Assembly: GCA_028386065.3 (NCBI GenBank)
Contig: JAKUCV010004317.1
Location: 19,307 to 83,306 of the forward strand
Reading direction: 5' to 3'
Length of the DNA stretch: 64,000 nt
From: Turnera subulata
Taxonomy: Eukaryota > Streptophyta > Magnoliopsida > Malpighiales > Passifloraceae
Part shown: positions 1 to 10,897 of the stretch, one piece after another
How positions within the stretch are numbered: the stretch's first letter is position 1
How the letters are laid out: every line of letters begins with the position of its first letter
Notes under the pieces: generated by a model
The model's input: only the letters and a program-made list of their open reading frames with translations
Databases searched by the model: none
What the model was told of the DNA's origin: nothing
Translations under genes and position numbers: made by a program

Positions 1-249
1 CATCACGGAGTTTGCCGAGCCGTAAAAGGATGTCCTCAGAGTTCCATGGTCCTCTAGGAAGAACACCTCTTCCATTGGAGTGACGAAGAACCGAGATGAG
101 TAGAGCTCGTCGACGAAGACCAGTCGGGGCATCCTGCCGAGCTCGTTCGGTAGTTCTTCAGCACGTTCGTTGACCATGCTATAGGCCAGACGGTTCCTTC
201 TGCCTAGGTTGGCACCTTCGACGAAGAAGACCGATGAGGGAGCAGGCAT
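1..249 (-). CDS. Partial antisense ORF, function unknown, runs off the window edge
   Basis: Reading leftward from an ATG at 249-247, 83 codons are open to the window edge without a stop. The ATG has A at -3. The protein begins MPAPSSVFFVEGANLGRR and continues with mixed composition, including a segment RLVFVDELYSSRFFV. I do not recognise a family. It is antisense to the retrotransposon. Antisense additional ORFs between polymerase and the 3' LTR are known from some plant Ty3/gypsy lineages, so this could be such a gene or an exon of one. It is GC-richer than the T-rich spacer beside it, which favours real coding. The end of the gene is not visible. Confidence 0.35.
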   Translation of the reverse strand, partial: MPAPSSVFFVEGANLGRRNRLAYSMVNERAEELPNELGRMPRLVFVDELYSSRFFVTPMEEVFFLEDHGTLRTSFYGSANSVM

Positions 250-1147
250 CTTGTTTTGGACGTGTGGGGTTTTGTTTTACGAACGTTGTGTGTTATTTGT
301 CTGAACGGTTTGTTTGCTTTTAAAATGCTTTTGAAGATTTGTACATCACCGCTCCTTCTTTTATACTCTTATGGGGAGCATGATTACCGTTTTTTATTTT
401 CAAAATTTGCTTTTTTGAATTTTACCGTTGCTTTATTTAATGCCTTGTTACTTTATACATTTTTCCGGCTACTAAGCCAGTGTTTTACAGCTCTCTTCTG
501 ACTCACGATTTTCATACGCCCTGGCTACCTTGGCGTTTCTTTTGATGGTTTATCATTATTTTCTTGCATCTTTTATCACATGCATCCGTGACCGTTGAGG
601 CTAGACAGATGGGACCGTACCTCGAGTAGAGTGTATGTGCGACAAGTTCACAGCTGTTCGGATATCGTGGAGAGATGCGAGTTTGGACAGACGTTTTTGG
701 CATATGCAGAATTTGTGGACAAGTGGGTAACGTTTCTTTCGAGGGACACAGGACGTGCTCGTGATCGTCAACGTTAGCTGTGTACGTTACGTTCCTCGGG
801 ATCGAGGATGTCTACGATCGATCTAGAGCGCGATCATGAAAACGTGTTTTTGTTTTAATTTCTCTACGTTTTGATTTTGTTAAACGAGTTTTGATTTTAA
901 TTTCTTTATATTGGATTTTATATTCTTATAGTTGATTTTTATTTTTTCTTTGAGATATTTTATTCTGTTTAGCATAAGATTTCTTAGCATAAGAATTTTT
1001 GATTTAAAAGGAAATTTATTTTATTTATTTCATAAAGGTTTTACAACGGAGAAGAAGTACTCTATTGAGTTACTTGCTTCTCTAGATCTTTACAAGCTGT
1101 TGGACATTTTTCATGTGTGGGAACAGCTCCGCACACGCCAGTTCGAT
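250..1147. other. T-rich spacer inside the Tekay-like element
   Basis: About 900 bases with long T runs on the plus strand and no convincing gene. Hydrophobic plus-strand frames here (for example 256-501) are explained by T-rich codons. On the minus strand it would be an A-rich intron or a spacer between the two antisense reading frames. Confidence 0.5.
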
Positions 1148-1438
1148 TTACGCCACCGCCGAGCTGATCTTCTTCAAGGAGACGTTCAGCTGCGTCAACT
1201 TCTGTTGCGGAGTGCTGCTCTGAGCTACCGCCTTGCCCTTACGATCTTCAGCCTTCTTGCTGGCACGTTTCTTCCGTCGTTTTGGGGAGACGACCATGTG
1301 CTCCTTCAGGCCGATGATGTTGGACTTGAACCGCTTCTTTGGAGGTTCCTCATCAGAGCTTGTCGGGAAAGCAGTGCCACCGATGTAGCTGTTGTTCTCG
1401 GAGTCAGAGGTTGTCCTTGATCTCAGTGGAGAATCCAT
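1148..1438 (-). CDS. Small basic antisense ORF, function unknown
   Basis: A 96-residue minus-strand frame starts with ATG at 1438-1436. The N-terminal third is Ser/Asp/Glu-rich (MDSPLRSRTTSDSENNS). It then has two lysine/arginine clusters, PPKKRFK near residue 34 and SPKRRKKRASKKAEDRKGK near residues 52-70, which look like nuclear-localisation or nucleic-acid-binding segments. No catalytic motif is visible. The frame ends at a TAA whose context (GGC-GTAAAT) could also be a 5' splice site, so this may be a first exon joined to the frame at 249-1. It lies about 190 bases from the 3' LTR, antisense to it. A protein-coding role is uncertain. Confidence 0.35.
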   Translation of the reverse strand: MDSPLRSRTTSDSENNSYIGGTAFPTSSDEEPPKKRFKSNIIGLKEHMVVSPKRRKKRASKKAEDRKGKAVAQSSTPQQKLTQLNVSLKKISSAVA

Positions 1439-1609
1439 GACCGTGTGTGAGTATGCCGGTCATGAGGTTTGGTATTTATAAGCGAATGAGATGTCGCTTA
1501 AGGGTATAAGCGGTATCTCATTTTGAGGTTGGATACCTGGCAGAGTGTGCCAGAAGCTTATCGTGGTAGGACCCACGGATAAGTTGGAATTTCGGGGACG
1601 AAATTCTTT

Positions 1610-1624
1610 TTAAGGTGGGTAGAC
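1610..1624 (+). other. Polypurine tract of the Tekay-like element
   Basis: TTAAGGTGGGTAGAC lies immediately before the TG that opens the LTR at 1625. Position and purine content fit the plus-strand primer site and fix the element's orientation as plus. Confidence 0.65.
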
Positions 1625-2240
1625 TGTAACAGCCCGGGTAAAATTTTTGATTTTTACCAGGATTGTAAAAGTCTTTTTACCGTGATTTACTGTTGAATTA
1701 TTCTTGGGTAATTAATTCAAGGTAAATCGGGAGTTGTTTTTCGAAACCGAGAGTTTTCCCGCGCTCGGGAGTATCTTCCTAACTAACCAAGCCTCGGTTT
1801 TCAGTTCCGAGAGTTGGTTGATGCTCAGGAGGATTAATCGGACTTTTCGAGCCCAAGTCATATTTTTGGACTCGGGACGGGAAATTACGGTTTTGCCCCC
1901 GCCCCTCTTCCTTTTCTTCCTTTCTTTTTTTCTTTTTCTTTTCTTTCTTCTTTCCCTTTTCCTCTCTTCTCCCTTTCGTCTTCCTCTTCCGCCCGTGACC
2001 GACCGTCGCTGCCCCACCTTCCTTCCTGCCTTCACCCGTGATTTTTCCTGTCTCTTTCTTCCTTCTTCTTCCTTTTATTCTTTTCTCCTCTCTACTCCCA
2101 CTGCCCGTCACCACACCCACACTGTTTCTGTCGGGTACACCCACCAACCATCACTGCAAACACCACCCTTCGCCGTCCACCACCAGCTCCTCCCCTCTCC
2201 TCTCATCTCTTCCTTTCTCCGCCGACGCGCAGCTGCGCGG
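1625..2240 (+). repeat. 3' LTR of the Tekay-like element, first part (before the Athila insertion)
   Basis: Starts TGTAACAGCCCGGGTAAAAT. The reverse complement of this start occurs at the right end of the solo LTR (23258), which shows both belong to one family. It contains a 200-base pyrimidine-rich tract (about 1885-2110). The LTR is cut at 2240 by the Athila-type element and resumes at 16679. Long reading frames in this LTR on either strand come from simple composition. Confidence 0.75.
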
Positions 2241-4346
2241 TGATGTATGTGAAATATGCATAGCTTAAGGCATAATTTTGTACTCAAATCGTTCTCAATT
2301 CGTCATGATTATATGCCTAATATGCAATATTCCATCATATTTCTCCAATTTACATCCCTTACTGTATGATTAGTGGTTTCAGGTACATTTTGGCCAAATC
2401 AAGAGGATTTCATTGAAGAATTTGAAGATACAGCCTCAGTCACAGCGTGAGCCTGTGACAGAGCCTGTAAGCCTGTCGTTCAACAAGAACCCAGCAAGCA
2501 ACCTCTAACCACCCTTGGATCACCGAGTTTTCACTGAATCACATTGCACTCACCAGATCCAGCAAGTCCTCAAGTCATCTCAACATTGCCAAAAGGAGCA
2601 GGAACCAATTAAAGGGAGAATTTGAGAAAGAACCCTTACAGCCTCAGCCACAGCGTGAGGCTGTGCACTCTGCAGAAACCCAAGAAGTACAAGGGAATAA
2701 AAAAATTGTCGCCACTTGCACTTTCCACCCCACCAACATAAACAATTATTCCCCTGACATTCTCAGAGCACGTTTGAAGGAAAAGGAGAAATGGGCACAT
2801 GCCACCTAGGAATCTTCTTAAACTAGAATTATCCTCTGCAAAAGGAGGCGCCTTGGAACTCACAACCCACCAACTACTGCCCATCACGCTCCCTGCTCTG
2901 ACACACACAAACAAGATTGGAAAATAATCAGAACCACTTGCCCAGACAAGAAGGAGCTTTCCAGCAACGAGGGGAGAAGGAGACCATAGGGGATGCACCC
3001 TACAAAAGGGGAGGAGGGCAGGCGACAGAGAGCATTGAGTCATCGATTGGAGCTGAGAAGAAAACCCAGAATTTAGGGAACTAAGGGAAAACACGATTCT
3101 GCAGCCTTTCTGAGCAGAAATCGTGTTGCCCTCACTCTCAGTTCACTCGAAAACACCATGACATCCCATACCTCCATCGTTTTTGTAATTCCAGTTATGA
3201 ACTAAACGACCCCTTCTTAGGTTGAAGGGGGAAACATGCATTCGATTTGTGTTTAATAAACTGCTCCAATTTTAACCCCCTCCTTCTTGCTTTAGTTGTT
3301 GAGTTATTAATCCATGTTTAGGTTCTGATCAAACCAATGCATGAATTCAGGTAGCTAGGTGAAGAACCGAAAGGAGAAACCTTAGTCACCAGAAAAACAA
3401 CAACCAAGCCTTAGTTTTTAACTCGTGACAGAATTAGAAACTAGGTGAGGAATTAGCCTCAATACCAAATCTTCATCCCCCTTGAGTTTGACCTATTCGA
3501 AAGCACTTGGAATATGAGAACCTTGGGAGGAACCTGTGAGTGAAAACAAATGGGTTCAGTATAGGTTGAGAGCGCCTGCAAGAACCAATCTTTATAATTG
3601 ACCTTTTGCCGTCCACAGCCTCAGGCTGGCCCAACATAGCCTCAGCTTGTCACAGTGTATTTTGCTGTCGACAGTGCCAAGCTGTAGCAAGCACAGCCTC
3701 ACTCTGTGACAGTACGAGTCAAGAGATAACACCATTCCTAGTTTGATTCTTGATTGATTATTGGGTAGCATATTCTTATTTAGTAGCAACCTGGCGAAGG
3801 ACCGAAAGGAGAAGCCAGGAGTGCTAGACCTACAATAGTCAACCTTTACTCCTTAAGCATTCGAAAGAAGGTAAGGAGACACTGTGGGAACCCGCACCAA
3901 CACCGAGCTTAATCCCTAGGTGGACGTCTACTCTAGTGACAGGGGGTAGATGGAAGCTTAGGGAACTATTAATAAGATCGAAAGCCGTTGATAGTACCTT
4001 AGGTTGGGAGCCCCGTCAAGACATCTCATTAGTCACAGCCTCATCACAGTGTCAGTCTGTGACTGAGGCTGTAGAGCAGTTTACAAGCATAAAACCGGTA
4101 CATGTGGACCCCGGATGCCTAAGAATTCACCATTCCTGATCTCTTCCTCAGTTAAATTCTTGTTACATTTATTTTACTGCTTGCTTTTATTTCTCTACCA
4201 TTATTCGTCAAATTCACCCCTTGTTTAATCGTTCTCCAGTCTAGTTAGTCCGAAATTGAAGTAAAATTAATTCCACCCAGTCCCTGTGGATACGACCTTG
4301 ATAAGTACTACATTGACCCTGTGCACTTGCAGGAAAGCACGCATCA
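2241..4346 (+). repeat. 5' LTR of the Athila-type element
   Basis: Boundaries come from alignment to the copy at 14561-16678 and from the TG...CA ends. The primer-binding site follows six bases later. Relative to the 3' LTR it lacks a 12-bp unit after 2480. At the promoter it reads TACAAAA (3002-3008) where the 3' LTR reads TATAAAA. It carries several copies of the CACAGCCTCA/TGAGCCTGTG palindrome, for example at 2441-2457, 3614-3629 and 3692-3708. Confidence 0.92.
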
Positions 4347-4352
4347 AGTTTT

Positions 4353-4370
4353 TGGCGCCGTTGCCGGGGA
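4353..4370 (+). other. Primer-binding site of the Athila-type element
   Basis: TGGCGCCGTTGCCGGGGA begins six bases after the LTR end. This is the sequence I know from Athila-group elements, where it pairs with the 3' end of a host tRNA (usually given as tRNA-Asp) to prime minus-strand DNA synthesis. Confidence 0.9.
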
Positions 4371-4466
4371 CTGGCGTCCGAATCTTTTTACTTTCTATTT
4401 CTGGCTTATTAGACCTTTTGTTACTTACCCCTTTCTTTTTCCGAGTTTGAAGTTTTCAGGTGGTGC

Positions 4467-6017
4467 ATGCCCCAAACTAGGAGCAAGAAGCCATCTCTAA
4501 CCTTCCACCAAGAGATTGAAAGGACAGCCCGCGAGTTTCGCAAGAAGAGCAAACAGAGACAACAACCAATGGCGAACAGATTCAACGAAGGAGCGCACCC
4601 CGAGGTTGAACAGGCTCAGCCTGTGCGACCTTACATCCCCATGTCCCAGCTCCTACAACCACCAACCACCATCATCCATAACAGCATAGCCATTCCAGAT
4701 GTCGACGCCCCCTACGAAATCAGAACAAACCTGCTCAGCATGTTGGAGAGGCGCACATTTGGAGGCCTGCCCTCAGAAGACCCAAACTCGCACTTGCAGA
4801 ATTTTCTGCGGGTGTGTAGCACTGTGAACATAGCCGGAATGACCAAAGAGCAGCTGTACATGAGAGTATTTCCATTCTCACTCAGAGATACAGCCTTTGA
4901 ATGGCTCAACAACCACGAAGCAGGCCATTTCACAGATTGGGAGAGCTTAGTCCGAGCCTTTTTAAAGAAGTACCATCCATCAAGCAAGACTGCAAGCTTG
5001 AGGCAGCAACTCATTGGTTTTTCCCAGCGGTATGATGAGTCCATTCGAGACGCCTGGGAAAGATTCAAGGGGTTGTTGAGAAGATGCCCAAACCACCGAA
5101 TAGATGAGGCCGTGCAGCTTGAGCAATTTTATTGCGGCCTCAGCGATGAAGATCAAAACACCTTGGACAAAATGGCCAACGGTGCTTTCCTGGACAAAAA
5201 CTATAATGATGGCGTGGCCATTCTTGAAGCCCTATCCAGAAGAAAAACCCAAGTCAGGGGAGTCAAATCCTCTGGCCTAATTGAAGTAGATCGAGTCACC
5301 AAGCTGGAAGCAGAGATTGAAGCACTCAGAAAACAGTTGGGGACTGCTCATGTCAAGGCAGTCACAGCCTCAGACTGTGAGGGCTGTGGAGGACCGCACA
5401 ACACAACCAGCTGCCCCCTCTTCACCGAATGTGATTCTGAGCAAGCCAATTTCATCCAGCAGAAGCAAGGGCCATATGGAAACACTTACAATCCATCCTG
5501 GAGAAACCATCCTAATTTCTCTTGGAGAGGACCAGGCGAAGAAAGAGCCCCACAACAGCCCCAATTCCAACGACAGCATCAAGGCGCACAGCCCCAATAC
5601 CAGAGACAGCACCAGTTGGGCCAGCAAGGAAACAACACCGATATGATGAGCATGCTGCAGTCCATCTTGGAGAAACAAAACAAAATAAGCGAAGAGATCA
5701 GTCAAATCAAGTCTCATAACCGAATCCTCGAGAACCAAATCGCCCAACAAGCATCAATGAACACCAACCAACAGGGAGCTCTTCCGGGGAAGCCAATAGA
5801 AAACCCAAGAAATGAGCATTGCAAGGCTGTGACACTTCGCAGTGGGAAGGAATTGAGAAGCACAGCCCCAAGACAGCCTGACGCTGTGGACCATACAGCA
5901 TCAACATCCAGACCAGGAGAACCAGTGCAGACACAGCCTGAGCCTGTTAACACGAAGAAGGCAGAGAAACAGCCCCAGACTGTCCTACCATACCAACCTC
6001 CTCTCCCATACCCTTAA
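4467..6017 (+). CDS. gag: Gag polyprotein of the Athila-type element
   Basis: An open frame of 516 codons starts at an ATG about 100 bases after the primer-binding site. Residues about 125-215 match the plant retrotransposon gag domain, with the motif AFEWLNNHEAGHFTDWESL followed by an R-Y-hydrophobic helix pattern. A single zinc knuckle CEGCGGPHNTTSC lies near residue 305. The C-terminal third is Gln/Pro-rich. Gag packages element RNA in cytoplasmic particles. The frame ends in TAA at 6015-6017, and the protease sequence continues in the same frame directly after it, so the stop falls between gag and protease. Several copies of the element's palindrome lie in the variable linkers (4610-4624, 5363-5380, 5931-5948). 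Confidence 0.9.
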   Translation: MPQTRSKKPSLTFHQEIERTAREFRKKSKQRQQPMANRFNEGAHPEVEQAQPVRPYIPMSQLLQPPTTIIHNSIAIPDVDAPYEIRTNLLSMLERRTFGGLPSEDPNSHLQNFLRVCSTVNIAGMTKEQLYMRVFPFSLRDTAFEWLNNHEAGHFTDWESLVRAFLKKYHPSSKTASLRQQLIGFSQRYDESIRDAWERFKGLLRRCPNHRIDEAVQLEQFYCGLSDEDQNTLDKMANGAFLDKNYNDGVAILEALSRRKTQVRGVKSSGLIEVDRVTKLEAEIEALRKQLGTAHVKAVTASDCEGCGGPHNTTSCPLFTECDSEQANFIQQKQGPYGNTYNPSWRNHPNFSWRGPGEERAPQQPQFQRQHQGAQPQYQRQHQLGQQGNNTDMMSMLQSILEKQNKISEEISQIKSHNRILENQIAQQASMNTNQQGALPGKPIENPRNEHCKAVTLRSGKELRSTAPRQPDAVDHTASTSRPGEPVQTQPEPVNTKKAEKQPQTVLPYQPPLPYP

Positions 6018-9000
6018 GTGTATCACAGGTCCAAACTAGAGAAGCAATTCAGGAAGTTCAAGGAAATGCTAAGTAAGCTTTATGTTAATGTTCCATTCAG
6101 TGATGTGGTCACGCAAATGCCGTCTTATGCTAAGTTCCTCAAGGATATATTAACAAAGAAAAGAACCATTGATGATCTTGAGACTGTAGCAATGACAGCC
6201 CAAGGGAGTGCCCTCATACAAGACCGACCACCCAGGAAATGTTCAGACCCAGGGAGTTTCACGATACCCTGCAACATAGGGGATAAGAAGATTGAAGGTG
6301 CCCTATGCGACCTTGGCGCCAGTGTCAGCCTGTTGCCACTCTCCATTACCGAAAATATGAACCTTGGGGATATCAAACCCACAAGGATGACCATTCAACT
6401 AGCTGACAGATCTCTTGTCTACCCAGTGGGGGTATTGGAAGATGTGCCGGTCAAGGTAGGCAATTTCTACATCCCTGTAGATTTTGTGGTAATGAACATG
6501 ACAGAAGACGAAAAGACTCCCATCATCTTGGGACGACCCTTCTTAGCCACAGCAGGAGCCATGATTGACTGCACAAATGGCACGCTTACACTGCGCATTG
6601 GAGAAGAGACGGTGGAATTCAATGTCCAAAAAGCGCAGAGGAATGAATTTGCAACAGGGAAATGCTGTATGGTTGACGCTGTACCAGACCCTGTAGACGC
6701 ACTAGTCAAAGCATCCCAGCTTATGGAAACTCATGATGATGAATTACTGGGATGCTTAGTCAATGGGCTCATTGAAGGTGATGAGGCAGCCCTCCAGCAG
6801 GTAGCAGAATTTCTGGTAGCAGCAGAAACAGTCCCAGGAAATGAGGCACAGTGTCAGGCTGCAGAACCACAGACTGAGCCTGTGGCTGAGACTGTTTCCA
6901 CACCTGAGCCTGCAGAAGGAGCCCCGAAGGTGGAGATGAAACCCCTACCACCGACTCTCAGGTATATCTATCTGAACCCAGAAACTTCTTCCTTTCCTAT
7001 CATTGTTGGAGCTGATCTTTCGCAGGAAGAAGAAGAGAAGGTACGCACTGTAGTAAGCAAGCACAAAAAGGCAATAGGATACACCATTGACGACCTCACA
7101 GGTATAAATCCTAACCTCTGCATGCATCGAATACTGTTAGAAGAGGATAGTAAGCCAATAATAGAGCCACAGAGAAGACTAAATGAAAATATGAAGGAAG
7201 TGGTAAAAAGGGAAATTTTGAAGTTGCTTGATGCAGGGATCATTTACCCCATCTCGGATAGTCCTTGGGTTAGCGCTGTTCATGTAGTACCCAAGAAGGG
7301 AGGCATGACAGTGGTAAAAAATGAAAAAGAAGAACTCATACCCACAAGGACCGTCACGGGATGGAGGATGTGCATTGACTATAGAAAGCTGAACAAAGCA
7401 ACTAGGAAGGATCATTTTCCTTTACCATTCATTGATCAAATGTTAGAAAGACTTGCCAAGCACACGCACTTCTGTTACTTGGATGGTTATTCTGGATTCT
7501 TCCAAATTCCAATCCATCCGAGTGACCAAGAAAAAACCACATTCACATGTCCATATGGCACTTTTGCATACAGACGCATGCCATTCGGCTTGTGTAATGC
7601 ACCTGCCACCTTTCAAAGATGCATGATAGCCATATTCCATGATTTGATTGAGCATATAATGGAAGTATTCATGGATGATTTCTCTGTTTATGGCACATCT
7701 TTCAATATTTGTTTGGCTAACCTTGAGACAGTGCTAGCACAGTGTGAAGCTGTGAACCTTGTTCTCAACTGGGAAAAATGCCACTTCATGGTAACCGAAG
7801 GTATAGTTCTTGGGCACAAAATATCAGCACGCGGAATAGAGGTAGACCAAGCTAAAATTGATATAATTGAGAAACTTCCACCTCCTAATTCTGTTAAAGC
7901 CATTAGAGCTTTTCTTGGTCATGCAGGATTTTACCGGCGCTTTATTAAGGACTTTTCAAAGATTGCAAAACCTTTGACAAGTCTTCTTAGTATAGACGCT
8001 GAGTTTGTATTTGATGAAGCTTGTTTAGATGCTTTTAACAGGATCAAGGCCGCATTGACTACAGCCCCAATCATCCAACCACCAGAGTGGAGCCAACCTT
8101 TTGAAATCATGTGTGATGCTAGTGACCATGCGGTTGGGGCTGTGCTTGGGCAAAGAAAGGACAACAAGCTGCATGCTATCTACTATGCCAGCCGGACCTT
8201 GGATGATGCACAGATCAACTATGCCACCACTGAGAAGGAACTATTGGCGGTAGTTTTTGCCATCGGGAAGTTCAGAGCATACTTGCTAGGCTCTAAGGTC
8301 ATCGTTCACATAGACCATTCGGCCCTTAAGTATTTACTCACAAAGAAAGAGACCAAGCCAAGACTCTTGCGATGGATTCTTCAATTGCAAGAATTCGACC
8401 TGGAATTTTGAGACAAGAAGGGCACAGAGAATGTGGTAGCCGACCACCTATCCAGGCTACCTCCAGAGCACATGCCCAAGGAAGACCTGCCCATTGATGA
8501 CCATCTGCCAGATGACAGCCTCATCGCCACCATCCACAGCGTCAGCCATAGTGTCACACCGTGGTACGCAGAGATCGTCAATTTCCTAACCTGTGGAGCT
8601 CTCCCACCAGACTTGAGCTATTCTCAGAAAAAGAAATTCTTCTCAGACGTGAAGAGCTATCTTTGGGACGAGCCCTTACTTTTCAAGAGGTGTGGCGATG
8701 GGATGATCAGAAGATGCATCCCTGAAGACGAAATGGCACAGATCCTACACAGCTGCCATAATACACAGTATGGAGGACATCATGGCGCAACTAGAACAGC
8801 ATCCAAGGTCCTACAAGCAGGACTATTTTGGCCCACCTTATTTAGGGATGCACGAAACTGGGTGGTAGTTTGCAAGGAATGCCAACGCACGGGGAATATC
8901 TCAAGAAGGCAGGAGATGCCGCAGCAGGTCATATTGGAAGGGAGCTGTTCGATGTGTGGGGAATAGATTTCATGGGACCATTCTCGAGCTCACATGGGAA

Positions 9001-9847
9001 TAACTACATCCTTGTGGCGGTTGACTATATGTCCAAATGGGTTGAAGCCATTGCCTGCCCAACCAATGATGCCAAGGTGGTGACACGGTTCCTGAAGAAG
9101 AATATCTTCACTCGCTTTGGCACCCCGAGAGCCATAATCAGTGATGGAGGAACACACTTTTGCAATCGGCAGTTTGAAGCTCTCCTGAGAAAGTACGGGA
9201 TCAGGCACAAGATAGCCACTCCCTATCATCCTCAAACAAGTGGACAAGTTGAGGTGACAAACAGGGAAATCAAGAAAATTCTGGAGAAGACAGTAGGACC
9301 ATTACGCAAGGATTGGTCAACCAAGCTTGATGATGCTCTGTGGCCATATCGCACAGCCTATAAAACACCCATTGGCACCTCTCCCTACCGCCTTGTCTTT
9401 GGCAAAGCCTGTCACTTGCCTATAGAGCTTGAACACAAAGCTTACTGGGACATCAAGGCTCTGAATTTTGACACACAGGCTGTGGGAGAACAAAGGCTGT
9501 TGCAGCTCAATGAACTCGAAGAACTAAGGTTGGATGCCTATGAAAATGCCAAACTGTACAAGGAAAGAACAAAGAGATGGCATGACAGCAGGATCCAACC
9601 TAGAACATTCAAGGAAGGTGATCAGGTCCTCCTGTACAACTCGAGACTGAAGCTGTTCCCTGGAAAGCTTCGATCAAAATGGTCAGGACCTTTCACAGTG
9701 TCACGCTGTTACCCTCATGGAGCTGTGGAAATCTGCAATGACCAGACGCATCCATTCAAGGTCAACGGGCACAGACTGAAGCTGTACCACACAAGAGGCA
9801 ATGAGTATCAGGAGACTCAGGTGCTCCGTGACCCACCTCCTACCTAG
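6018..9847 (+). pseudogene. pol: Pol of the Athila-type element (protease, RT, RNase H, integrase), broken
   Basis: In order: aspartic protease (CDLGASVSLLP near 6310), reverse transcriptase with the active-site motif FMDDFSVYG near 7670, RNase H (CDASDHAVGAVLG near 8112), the integrase HHCC zinc finger (about 8750-8890), and the integrase core (GIDFMGPF near 8965, with downstream SDGGTHF and E). Three breaks are visible: the TAA separating it from gag, an in-frame TGA at 8409-8411 between RNase H and integrase, and a one-base frameshift between about 8935 and 8945 just before the integrase core. The TGA lies where family members normally have an arginine, which fits C-to-T change at a CpG. 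The other catalytic motifs look intact, so the breaks are probably recent. Confidence 0.92.
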
Positions 9848-10897
9848 CCAAGCAAGATGAGGTCCAGCTAAAAGACACTAAAGAAGCACACACTTGGGTA
9901 ACACTAAGTGCGGTAATTTTCCAATTTCTTTTCATTGAGTTATTTTTGTGGTTCTTGTGTTTATTTTGTTTTTAATCAACCGGGTGCAGAAATTTGATAG
10001 AAGCAGAAACTTACCCCGAAATTTTTGGCACAAAAGGGATTCTGATGCTTGCACAGGCTCATCACAGCGTGAGCCTGTGTTAGGCAACTCGCCTTTACCT
10101 ATTAAGCTTGAACTTCAGTTTGGGGTGCGTTCTGTGCTTTCTATCTCCGATTTGCACTATTGTTATTTCGTTATTTTGCGTGTTTTCCTTTTTTTTTTTT
10201 GCCCTAACAATTCAGGTGGGAAAACTGGATTGAAGAAGAAGGGAACCAACGAGTCAGAGAATTGTCAGGGAAGTCTTCCGAAACTCTCTTTGAGATTGTG
10301 TTTTTATGCTTGTACAGACTCACCACAGAGTGAGCCTGTGTCGAACTCCCCCAACACCCTAAAGCCTCATTAAACGATCTCTTACACATAGGGAATCTCT
10401 AGAACTAGAGGAAGGACGAATAGGTAGGAATAAGATAGGAGTCTCTGCTGAAAAACTCTCTCTCTCTCCTTCTCACGAACACCAACTTTAAACTGGCACA
10501 GCATGTGCTGCAGGCTCAGCCTGTGCAGCCACATTTTGCCCAACACGAATTTCAGACTGAGACGGATCTAGGCTTAGGTGTGTCATAATTCAACTTTCTC
10601 TAACCCACGTGTCTCTCACATTAAACGATACACCTCTTGATAAAAAGAGGAAACATAACTGACACTTTGGGCGGCAAGCGCACTAACCCAGGAGACACAA
10701 CCCTTCGTTCCCACCTTCACAACGTCTCTGAAAAGGCATTAATTGCCTTTAAAAGACGAAACCCAGCCTTTCTCTCTCTCCACTCCATCTTCTTCTTCAA
10801 CCTCTGTCTCTGCACTCCCTCTTCCTCCAAACGCTGCCTCTGCAGATCTCTCTCTCTCCTCCGAATCTTCTGCAAATCCATCTCTCCCATCCCAACC
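9848..10897 (+). other. Spacer between pol and ORF3 with two large hairpins
   Basis: No gene. It holds a perfect 10-bp inverted repeat with an 8-base loop (CACAGGCTCA...TGAGCCTGTG, 10052-10079) and a near-copy at 10313-10340. It also has the tight palindrome GCAGGCTCAGCCTGTGC at 10510-10526 and a TTCAGTTTGGGGT block at 10114-10126 resembling the element's polypurine tract. It probably contains the leader or splice acceptor for ORF3. Confidence 0.6.

Larger units (their letters stand above)
1..1624 (+). mobile_element. 3' end of the internal domain of a Ty3/gypsy element (Tekay/del-like)
   Basis: The stretch directly left of an LTR start carries the block GGGGACGAAATTC, then a purine tract, then TGTAACAGCCCGGG. 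That arrangement is what I know from the polymerase-to-3'-LTR junction of del/Tekay-type plant chromoviruses. No reverse transcriptase or integrase is visible, so polymerase must lie left of the window or be missing. The region holds two minus-strand reading frames (1-249 and 1148-1438) separated by a T-rich spacer. Clade assignment rests on the junction and LTR termini only. Confidence 0.55.

Noticed and set aside
256..501. Hydrophobic 81-residue protein on the plus strand
   Set aside because: The membrane-like composition follows from T-rich DNA (Phe, Leu, Ser codons). No family resemblance, and it lies in a spacer.
932..1420. 162-residue plus-strand ORF
   Set aside because: Its second half is the shadow of the basic minus-strand frame at 1148-1438. 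The first half is T-rich spacer.
1712..2268. Arg/Lys-rich or Ser/Leu-rich ORFs in the LTR
   Set aside because: Produced by the pyrimidine-rich tract on either strand. No conserved pattern.
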